A stretch of DNA of 64,000 bases, from positions 4,626,001-4,690,000 of the forward strand of contig NC_022657.1 of NCBI RefSeq assembly GCF_000494755.1, given 5' to 3'. Under the pieces are notes generated by a model. It did no database searches and had not been told where the DNA came from. It saw only the letters and a list, made by a program, of their open reading frames with translations. This DNA comes from Amorphoplanes friuliensis DSM 7358. GTDB lineage: Bacteria; Actinomycetota; Actinomycetes; Mycobacteriales; Micromonosporaceae. Both the position numbers and the translations under genes were made by a program. Below, in pieces: positions 18,445-25,830 of this stretch. Position 1 is the first letter of the stretch. Every line of letters starts with the position of its first letter.

Positions 18445-18647
18445 GCGTGCACGTCGCGGCCGACCGTGACCTCTGCGTCGGCGCCGGCAACTGCGTGCTG
18501 ACCGCCCCGGACGTCTTCGACCAGGACGAGGAGGGCCTGGTCGCCGTCCTCGACACCGACCCTGCCGCCGCGGCGGACCGGGTCGCTCAGGCCGTCGACC
18601 TGTGCCCGGCCGGGGCCATCACCGCAACGGGCGGAAAAACTCCGTGA
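18441..18647 (+). CDS. [3Fe-4S]-type ferredoxin
   Basis: 68 residues with Cys12 and Cys18 (CVGAGNC) and Cys55 in DLCPAGAI. This three-cysteine pattern is typical of P450-associated 3Fe-4S ferredoxins. The GTG start overlaps the P450 stop (GTGA), so the two are produced together. The 3' end runs 29 nt into the convergent pseudogene. Confidence 0.92.
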   Translation: MSVHVAADRDLCVGAGNCVLTAPDVFDQDEEGLVAVLDTDPAAAADRVAQAVDLCPAGAITATGGKTP

Positions 18648-19423
18648 GGTCGTCACCGAGCAGTTCCGGTTCCTCGTACGCCGCGAAGTGCCCGCCGCGG
18701 GGCATCTCCGTCCAGCGGGTGACCCGGTAACTGCGCTCGGCCCAGCTGCGCGGCGGGTGCACAAGATCCTTCGGGAAGATCGCGACGGCCGTCGGCACGG
18801 TCACCGCCGTCAGCCGCTCGTGCATCCGCTGCTGATACTCGTAGTACGGCCGGAACGAGCTCGAGATGGTGTTCGTGAACCAGTACAGCGACGCCTGGGT
18901 CAGCACGAAGTCGTCGCCGAAGGGCCGGTCGGTCCACGCCCGGTACTTCTCCAGCAGCCACGCCAGCAGACCCGCGGGGGAGTCCGCCAGCCCTACCGCC
19001 AGGGTTGTCGGGCGGGTGAACTGCTCGTGCTCGTAACCGCCTTCTTCCGCGTACCAGGTGGTCGCACTGTCGAGGTAGGTCTGTTCCTCCGGGGTGATGT
19101 CCTGCGGCGCGGCCGGGTCGGCGACCGCGAGCAGGTGGATGCCGGCCAGCGCCTCGGGGTGGGCCTGCGCGAGACGGGACGTGACACCGGCGCCGAGGTC
19201 ACCGCCGTGCGCGGCGTACCGCTCGAAACCCAGCACGTCGTGCGTTGATCTCGGCCTCGCGGGCGCGCCAGTCGAAACCGTCGGCCCAGTAGGTGACGAG
19301 CCGGCGCAGCTCCGCCGGGTCGGTGCCGGCCTCCCAGCTCGCCCCCGGCCACGGCGGCGACCAGCGGGTCGCGCGCAGCCGTGCCCGCAGATCGTCCAGC
19401 TCGGCATCCGGCACAGTCAGCAC
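18619..19423 (-). pseudogene. Epoxide hydrolase remnant with internal deletion
   Basis: The N-terminal frame from 19423 (PDAELDDLRARLRATRW through FDWRAREAEINA) is the epoxide hydrolase N-terminal domain. At about 19237-19246 the homology jumps, in another frame, to DVLGFERYAAHGGDLGAG and runs to the normal C-terminus (MPRGGHFAAYEEPELL). About 100 residues with the HGWPG oxyanion region are missing, and the two halves are out of frame. The nucleophile region GGDLGA and the terminal histidine survive, but no functional enzyme can be made. The deletion is seen directly; the family is recognised from both halves. Confidence 0.85.
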
Positions 19424-19433
19424 GGGTCAGCCC

Positions 19434-19790
19434 TCACAGGTGCAGTGCGGCGCGGACCAGGTCCAGCGCCGCCTGCGGTGTCAGGCCGAGGGCGGTCGCC
19501 CGGTCGGCGTAGCGCTGGGCGGCCTGCTGCGCCTCGGCCGGCGTGCGGCCCGCCCGGGCGGTGATCAGCGTCCCGGCCCGGCCGCGGGTCTCGACCAGCC
19601 CGGCCTGCTCCAACTCCCGGTACGCCCGGGCGACCGTGTTCGCCGCCAGCCCCAGGTCGGTGGCGAGCTGCCGCACCGGCGGCAGCCGCGTACCCGCCGC
19701 CAGGGTGCCGTCCGCGGCGAGCTCGGCGATCCGCAGCCGCACCTGCTCGTACGGCGGCACCGCCGAGTCCGCGTCGACGACGATGTCCAT
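19434..19790 (-). CDS. GntR-family regulator, YtrA-like
   Basis: 118 residues. The winged HTH (PPYEQVRLRIAELAADGTL, LPPVRQLATDLGLAANTVAR, LVETRGRAGT) is followed by only a short helical tail, which is the YtrA subfamily layout. It lies 20 nt after the MFS gene stop on the same strand, and the pseudogene follows it. YtrA members usually control nearby transporters, so the MFS gene is a possible target. Confidence 0.9.
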   Translation of the reverse strand: MDIVVDADSAVPPYEQVRLRIAELAADGTLAAGTRLPPVRQLATDLGLAANTVARAYRELEQAGLVETRGRAGTLITARAGRTPAEAQQAAQRYADRATALGLTPQAALDLVRAALHL

Positions 19791-19810
19791 CCGGCCTCCC
19801 GGGGTCCGCT

Positions 19811-21181
19811 CTACAGCAGCCGCGGCGGGGTGTTCCCGGCGGCGACGATGGCCCGGCGCATCGGGACCAACGCCAGCAGGATGCCACCCACGACGAAGAA
19901 CACCACGAGCGACACGATGCCGATGCGGTAGCTGTTGGTCAGCTGGAACACCAGGCCGAACGCGAGCGGGCCCAGCCAGCTCGTGCCCTTGTCGCTGATC
20001 TCGTAGAAGCCGTAGTACTCACCCTCGCGGCCCTCGGGGATCAGCTGGCTGAACAGCGAGCGGCTCAGCGCCTGACTGCCGCCCATCACCAGGCCGATGC
20101 CGACACCGAGCAGCATGAACGGCACCGGCTCACCCTCGGGCAGCCAGAACGCGGCCAGCACCACACCGAGCCAGCCCGCCAGCGCGATCAGCACCGTCTT
20201 GCGCGCACCGATCTTCGCGGCGAGCCCGCCGAGCAGCAGCGCACCGCCGAAAGCCAGGAACTGCACGATGAGGATGGTGATGATCAGGGCGCTCTGCTCC
20301 AGGTGCAGCTCCTCGGTGCCGAACTGGCTCGCCAGCGAGATCACCGTCTGGATGCCGTCGTTGTAGACCAGGAACGCGACCAGGAAGAACAGGCTCAGCG
20401 GGTACGCCTGCAGGCTGCGGATCGTGTGCCCGAGCTGCCGGAACCCGTCGGTGAGCACGTTGCCACCCCGGCCGGCGACAACCTCGGCGGCGGGGTGCTC
20501 CTTGAGCCAGCGCAGCGGCAGCAGTGTGAACGCCCCCCACCAGACACCGGCCGACACGATCGACCACCGGGCCAGGTCCAGGGTGCGCTGGTCGTCGCCG
20601 TCGACGCTGAGCATCGTCACCACGGCCAGGTTGATCAGCAGCAGGACACCGCCGCCGAGATAGCCCAGCGCCCAGCCGCGGCTGGAGACCTTGTCACGGT
20701 CGTCCGGCCCGGCGAGCCGCGGCAGGAACGAGTTGTAGACGACCACGGACGCGCCGAACGCGATGTTGGCGATGACGAACAGCAGCCCGCCGAGCAGATA
20801 ACGCTCCCCGGTCACGAAGGCCATCGCGATCGTCGCCCCGGCCCCGATGAACGCGGCGGTGGCCAGCAGCGGCTTCTTCCGCTCGGCCCGGTCGGCGATC
20901 GCGCCCATCACCGGCAGCACGAACACGGTCAGCAGCACCGACAGCGACACCAGATAGGGGAAGTAGGACCCGGCGGCCACGCTGATCCCCAGTGGGTGCA
21001 CCCGGCCGTTGCACTCGTCGGCGCCCAGCTCACACCCGGCGGCCAGCTCGGTCACCGTGGTCAGGAACGGCCCGAGGAACACCGTGATGACGGTGGTGGA
21101 GAAGGCCGAGTTCGCCCAGTCGTAGAAATACCAGCCGGTGCGTTCACGCCGGGTGCTCACCGGGGCGGTGGTCGCGGTCAT
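19811..21181 (-). CDS. MFS transporter, UMF1/Atg22-like
   Basis: 456 residues with about 12 hydrophobic segments. It opens TGWYFYDWANSAFSTTVITVF, the signature of the UMF1 (Atg22-like) family, and carries the MFS loop GAIADRAERKKP. Family members are thought to export amino acids or other small solutes; no specificity is claimed here. ATG 21181 was chosen because the WYFYDWANSAF motif then sits about 20 residues from the N-terminus, as usual. Confidence 0.9.
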   Translation of the reverse strand: MTATTAPVSTRRERTGWYFYDWANSAFSTTVITVFLGPFLTTVTELAAGCELGADECNGRVHPLGISVAAGSYFPYLVSLSVLLTVFVLPVMGAIADRAERKKPLLATAAFIGAGATIAMAFVTGERYLLGGLLFVIANIAFGASVVVYNSFLPRLAGPDDRDKVSSRGWALGYLGGGVLLLINLAVVTMLSVDGDDQRTLDLARWSIVSAGVWWGAFTLLPLRWLKEHPAAEVVAGRGGNVLTDGFRQLGHTIRSLQAYPLSLFFLVAFLVYNDGIQTVISLASQFGTEELHLEQSALIITILIVQFLAFGGALLLGGLAAKIGARKTVLIALAGWLGVVLAAFWLPEGEPVPFMLLGVGIGLVMGGSQALSRSLFSQLIPEGREGEYYGFYEISDKGTSWLGPLAFGLVFQLTNSYRIGIVSLVVFFVVGGILLALVPMRRAIVAAGNTPPRLL

Positions 21182-21306
21182 GGGCAAGCTCTCCTGGGCG
21201 GCGTCGGGGGGATGGCGCGCTGATGATGCCACCTCAGGGTCATCCCGGGGTACGCCTACGCCGCACGGCGGCATCGTTTCGCCGCCGTTCTTCCTACCGT
21301 CGCCGT

Positions 21307-21702
21307 ATGACAGAACTCCGCTGGCCTCTGATCGCCGGTCTGGCGCTGCTCGGACTGGTCCGGCCGGTCCTGAGCATCACCGGCGTCTACGACGCGCTGG
21401 GCGGTTTCGGGCACCCGTGGGCGCCGCTGCTCGTCACCCTGCTGATCGCGGTCGTGCAGGTCGCCGTGGTGGTGCTCGCCCGGGTGCGGCAACCGCTGCT
21501 GACCCTCACCTTCGCCGGGCTCGGCTACGGCGTCGCGGCCATCCTGCTCAACCTGGCGCTGCAGCCCCTCCTGGCCTCCGCCGAGGCGATTCCCGTACCC
21601 GGGTACGTGGCGATCCTGGTCGGGAATGCCCTGCAGGGTGCGGTGCTGGGCCTGATCGCCCTCGGGCTGCACCGCCTCCGGAAGCCGGCTCAGCTGTCCT
21701 GA
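21307..21702 (+). CDS. Small four-helix membrane protein, unknown
   Basis: 131 residues, almost entirely hydrophobic, with four predicted helices (about 7-25, 40-58, 65-85, 100-122) and a short basic tail. No family is recognised. It is divergent from the MFS gene and its 3' end overlaps the convergent acidic-protein gene by 13 nt. Confidence 0.6.
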   Translation: MTELRWPLIAGLALLGLVRPVLSITGVYDALGGFGHPWAPLLVTLLIAVVQVAVVVLARVRQPLLTLTFAGLGYGVAAILLNLALQPLLASAEAIPVPGYVAILVGNALQGAVLGLIALGLHRLRKPAQLS

Positions 21703-22286
21703 CTCCACCACTTCGCGAGGGTGCTGGTGGCGGGATCGTCGGAGTCGGCCAGGGCCGCCCACGGGTCCTCGCCCGGCGGCAGGTCCTCACCGGCGTACGC
21801 GGCGAGGTCCTCGGCCGGCACGGGTGCCGCCGCGGCCGGGTCGACCAGCCCCGAGTGGTAGAGGCCGAGGCTGCCGGTGTCGATCCACGGGAAGCCGTCG
21901 ACGGGTTCGGGCAGCGGGCCGACGTCGACGACGGGCGGGAAGAGACTCACGACCTCGGCCTCCGGCGTCGCGTCGGGGTCGGCGCCGACCGGGCCCAGAC
22001 CGTGGTCGTCGGCCGCACCGTCGAAGCTGTGCTGCACCGCCTCGTCGTCGTGGCCGCTGCCGGGCTCGTGCAGGTCGTCCCAGCCGGCGTCCTCGTGAAC
22101 GCCGGCGTCCGCCTCGCCAGCCGTGTCGTGCACGCCCGGGTCGTCGTCGTGACCGAACAGGTCGTCGTGGAACGGGCTGTCGTCCGCGATCGGGGCCTCG
22201 TGCTGCGACTCCAGGTCGTGGTGGTCACCGGCGTCGTCGTGCCCGCCGGGGTCGTGGAAATCCGGCCAGCCGTGCTCGTCGCTCAT
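21690..22286 (-). CDS. Acidic His/Asp-rich protein of the dynamin operon
   Basis: 198 residues. The first ~90 are extremely rich in Asp, His and Gly (FHDDLFGHDDDPGVHD and similar) and probably disordered or metal-binding. The C-terminus is a conserved-looking tail, DPWAALADSDDPATSTLAKWW. Its start overlaps the stop of the IniA-like gene (ATGA, 22283-22286), making it the third gene of a dynamin operon. Mycobacterial iniBAC also has a low-complexity partner (IniB), but that one is Gly-rich and lies first. Any adaptor role is inference; I recognise no family. Confidence 0.7.
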   Translation of the reverse strand: MSDEHGWPDFHDPGGHDDAGDHHDLESQHEAPIADDSPFHDDLFGHDDDPGVHDTAGEADAGVHEDAGWDDLHEPGSGHDDEAVQHSFDGAADDHGLGPVGADPDATPEAEVVSLFPPVVDVGPLPEPVDGFPWIDTGSLGLYHSGLVDPAAAAPVPAEDLAAYAGEDLPPGEDPWAALADSDDPATSTLAKWWSQDS

Positions 22287-24127
22287 GCCAACTCCTGACC
22301 GTCGTCGTCCGCGGGCGCGGGGCTGAGAGTGCGTGCCCGGGCGAGTGTTTCGTCGACCTGTCTGATCCGGCCGCGGACCGTGGCGAGGTCAGCGGTGGCC
22401 TGCGTGCGGCGTTTCGCGCGTCCGGCGGCATCCTCGGCCGCGGCGGCGTCGATGTCCGCGATGTGTGCGTCGAGCTCCCGCAGCCGCCGTTCGACCGCGT
22501 CGTCGACGGCGACACCGAGGGCGTACTGGAGGTCGGTGAAGCGGTAGGAGATCTCGTCGGACAGGGCCGCGCGGGCCTCGCCGAGCACCTCCCGCAGCCA
22601 CGTCCGCGCCTGCAGCCGGTCGGACTGCACCCGGCGGCGGTAGAGCACGTAACCACCGGCGGCCAGGCCCAGCCCGAGCCCGGCGACCGGGATCAGCAGC
22701 CCACCGGCGACGGCGCTGCCGACCCCGAACACCGACGCGCCGAAGATCGCGCCGCGGCCGGCCATGAAGGCGATCCCGCCGGCGGACAGGGCGATCAGCA
22801 TGTTGTCGCCGGAACCCTCCCGGGCCGGGCCGGCGCCGAGGGCGTGCCGCAGTGTCGCGTTGAGGCGGTCCAGGACGGCGGCGAGCTCCTCGTCGTCGAA
22901 GACCTGCGCCAGGACCCGCTCACCGACCTGCCGGAACGTCGCCTGCAGGTCGTCGGAGAGGCGGACGGCCACCGCCTGCAACTCGGCGTCGACCTGGTCC
23001 GGCAAGGCCGTCAAGGCCTCACCGCGGGCGGTGTCGATGCGGGTGCCGAAGTCCTGCTGCACCGCGGCGATCCGGGTGCGCAGCATGCCCACGACCTCGA
23101 CCCGCGCCCGCTGCGTCTCCGTGCTGAGCAACAGCGCCCACTGCCGCGACTCGGTGCGCTTGCGGGCGGCGAGGGCGGACCGCTGGGCGCGTACGCGGGC
23201 GACCTCGGCCGGATCGGCCTCGCTGGCCTGCAACCGGGCGGCGGCGGCCGCCTCCAGGCGGGCCAGCTCACCGCGGGCGGCCCGCAGCACGTTGGCGAGC
23301 TGCAGCTGGTGACCGCGACCGGCCAGCTCGACCAGGGCGTGCTGCAGCTCGGCGATGCGGGACGCCTCGACCAGCGCGGCCTGCTCTCCGGCGGGCACGC
23401 TCAGGGCCAGCTCGGCCAGCCGCGCCGACACCGGGAACCAGGGTGCGTCGGCGAACCGCGGCGCCCGCGCCCGGAGCAACGCCCGGTTGTCGTCGGCGAT
23501 GCGCCGCCAGCCGGGGAACGCGTCGACCTTCGTCAGCGCGAACACGACCACGTCGATGCGTTCGCTGGCGGCGACCAGGAAGTCGAGCTCGGGCTGCGAC
23601 AGCGGCGCGGACGCGTCCGCGACGAACAGCAGCGCGGTGGCCCGCTCGACCGCGTCGAGAGCGACCGCGGTGTGTGCCGGGTCGAGGCCGCCGACGCCGG
23701 GAGTGTCGAGCAGGCTCACGTACTGCAGCAGCGGCGCCGGGTGGGTGATCTCGATCCGGCGCGGTGCCCGTCCGCCGCCGGGCACGTCACGACCGGTGGC
23801 CCAGGCGGCCAGGTCGGCGACGTCCACGTCGACCGGCTCCGGCGCGCCCGGCACGTAGGCCACGGCAGCCGCCGGTGACCCCGGCGTGAAATGCAGGTAG
23901 GTGGCCGTGGCGACCGCGGCGTCCACAGGCGACAGGTCCGGCACCCCGAGCAAGGCGTTGAGCAGCGAGCTCTTGCCACGCTTGGTCTCACCGACGAGCA
24001 CGATCGACGGCCGGGTCAGCTGCCGGCGGCGCAGATCGGCCAGCTCGGCCCCCGCGTCGGGGTCCGCGGCCCGGACGGCGGCCAGCGCGTCCCGCACGGC
24101 GGTGTCGAGGTCTTTGGCGAGGCTCAT
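22283..24127 (-). CDS. Dynamin-like GTPase with membrane segment (IniA/DynA-like)
   Basis: 614 residues. The P-loop is GETKRGKS (46-53), followed by a G3-type LLDTPGVGG and a G4-type TKVD. A long helical middle ends in a hydrophobic hairpin (AGGIAFMAGRGAIFG ... GGLLIPVAGLGLGLAAGGY), then a C-terminal coiled-coil region. This layout matches actinobacterial dynamins that remodel or protect membrane, such as IniA in mycobacteria and DynA at Streptomyces sporulation septa. It overlaps the second GTPase by 4 nt (24124-24127) and is probably its obligate partner. Confidence 0.88.
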   Translation of the reverse strand: MSLAKDLDTAVRDALAAVRAADPDAGAELADLRRRQLTRPSIVLVGETKRGKSSLLNALLGVPDLSPVDAAVATATYLHFTPGSPAAAVAYVPGAPEPVDVDVADLAAWATGRDVPGGGRAPRRIEITHPAPLLQYVSLLDTPGVGGLDPAHTAVALDAVERATALLFVADASAPLSQPELDFLVAASERIDVVVFALTKVDAFPGWRRIADDNRALLRARAPRFADAPWFPVSARLAELALSVPAGEQAALVEASRIAELQHALVELAGRGHQLQLANVLRAARGELARLEAAAAARLQASEADPAEVARVRAQRSALAARKRTESRQWALLLSTETQRARVEVVGMLRTRIAAVQQDFGTRIDTARGEALTALPDQVDAELQAVAVRLSDDLQATFRQVGERVLAQVFDDEELAAVLDRLNATLRHALGAGPAREGSGDNMLIALSAGGIAFMAGRGAIFGASVFGVGSAVAGGLLIPVAGLGLGLAAGGYVLYRRRVQSDRLQARTWLREVLGEARAALSDEISYRFTDLQYALGVAVDDAVERRLRELDAHIADIDAAAAEDAAGRAKRRTQATADLATVRGRIRQVDETLARARTLSPAPADDDGQELA

Positions 24128-25629
24128 GCCTGCTCCCGGACGGCCTGGGCCAGCAGATGGAAACCGCGGTGAGCGACCTGCGCCACCCGCGACTGCGCGG
24201 GACCGGCACCGGCGACCGCGTAGACCCGCCAGCGGTTCGCGGCCTCGACCGCGGCCGCGGCCAGCTCGGGCGCGGTGGCGTGCGGCAGCCGCAGGATCCA
24301 CCGGGCGTCCTCGGAGGTCGCCAGGCGGGTCAGCTCCTGCTCCCAGGCGACCGGCAACGGCACAGCGCCGGTCGCTACCCGCTGGGCGACCTCCAGCAAC
24401 CGCAACCGGTGATAGGCCGGATCGCGGAGCAGGCGTTCGGTGGCGCCGCGCAGCGCCTCACGGTCGCGGGGGTCGCTCTCGTGCCCGGCGACCCGCTCGA
24501 GCCGGGCCAGCGCCCAGCCGGCCTTGATCGCGTCGGCCCGCCAGCGCAGCGTCTGGTCGAGGGTCTGCCGCAGCCGGGGGAAACCCGACGCGTGCACCAG
24601 CCGGCGGACCAGCTCGCCGGTGCCCAGCTGCGGGTCGGCGCCGAGCTGGGCCAGGGCAAAACCGATGCCGTACAGGTCGAGGAGCCCGAGCAGACGTTCG
24701 CGGCGCTGCGCTCCGACCGGGCCGGGCCGGGTGCGGAACAGGTCGACCGAGGCGAGCAGCACTCGCAGCTCGGCGGCGGGCAGCACGGACAGCTCCTTGA
24801 GGGCGGCACAGTCGGCGGCCGTCAGCCTCCCGGCCTCCCCGGTCTCGGCCAGCAGACCGACAACCGGCACGACCTCCGACACCGTACGGGCCAGCAGCGC
24901 CGCCTGCTGCTCGGCGAGCGGACCGGCGACCGGCCACGGATCCCCGGCCCCGCCGACCAGGGTGTCGATCTTGCCGAACACCCCCAGGGCGTTGATCGGG
25001 CTGCTCGCCAACCGGGCGGAACTCGTCCGGAAAGCCTCCAGCGCCCGCACGTCGTCGGCCCGGACGGCCTGCGTGAAGACGTAGACGACAGCCTCGGCCG
25101 CGGCGACCTCGGAAGCGGAGTCGGCGTCGATGTCGGCGTCGAACGGCGCGGTGGTCTCACCGAGCTCGGCCGCAGCGCGGGCACTGACCTGCGTGTCGGT
25201 CGACGCCAGACCGGGCGTGTCGACCACCGTCAGGTCGCGCAGCTTCTCACTGGTCAGCATCACGTCGACGTACGCGACCTGCGCGGCGCCGACCCCGAGA
25301 CGCTGCGGAATCATGCCGTCGTCACCCAGCGGCAGGCTCGACCGGGTGCCGTCGCGGCGCACCACGTCGACCCGGTCGGCGGGCCCGTAACGGAACCGTG
25401 TGACCACCCGGGTGCACTCACCGACCGCGGTGGGCGCCACCCGGCGCCCGATCAACGCGTTGACGAGTGTCGACTTTCCGGCTTTCAACCGCCCCGCGAT
25501 AGCGACGCGTAACGGCTCGGACAACCGATCACGAACCTGAATGGCCTGGCCACCGGCGTTCGGACCGACCTGGGCAACTATCTCGTCACACAGTGTCGCC
25601 ACTCGGGCGGAGAGCGGACCGATGCTCAT
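24124..25629 (-). CDS. Dynamin-like GTPase without membrane segment (IniC/DynB-like)
   Basis: 501 residues. The P-loop is GRLKAGKS (46-53), with a G2-type threonine in GECTRVVTRF and a G3 element VVDTPGLAS. There is no hydrophobic segment. Length, the LRVAIAGRLKAGKSTLVNAL opening and gene order resemble IniC and the second Streptomyces dynamin. It is first in a three-gene operon (IniC-like, IniA-like, acidic protein). It is divergent from the LuxR-type ATPase gene across about 200 bp. Confidence 0.88.
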   Translation of the reverse strand: MSIGPLSARVATLCDEIVAQVGPNAGGQAIQVRDRLSEPLRVAIAGRLKAGKSTLVNALIGRRVAPTAVGECTRVVTRFRYGPADRVDVVRRDGTRSSLPLGDDGMIPQRLGVGAAQVAYVDVMLTSEKLRDLTVVDTPGLASTDTQVSARAAAELGETTAPFDADIDADSASEVAAAEAVVYVFTQAVRADDVRALEAFRTSSARLASSPINALGVFGKIDTLVGGAGDPWPVAGPLAEQQAALLARTVSEVVPVVGLLAETGEAGRLTAADCAALKELSVLPAAELRVLLASVDLFRTRPGPVGAQRRERLLGLLDLYGIGFALAQLGADPQLGTGELVRRLVHASGFPRLRQTLDQTLRWRADAIKAGWALARLERVAGHESDPRDREALRGATERLLRDPAYHRLRLLEVAQRVATGAVPLPVAWEQELTRLATSEDARWILRLPHATAPELAAAAVEAANRWRVYAVAGAGPAQSRVAQVAHRGFHLLAQAVREQA

Positions 25630-25830
25630 GACTCGTCAGCCGAGCACACCGTCAGCGAGAATGTGCTGACCGCGGCCGTCGTCGGAGACACAGTCGCCAC
25701 CTTTCCCGTTCGCGGGCAGGGCGGGACGCCTGCCGCACCACAGACTACGGACCGGCGAGACGACGCAGATCCCGTGTTCGTGCCACCCGGGCACGGACAG
25801 CGGTCCGCGGGACAGAGACGGGGGACGCGG

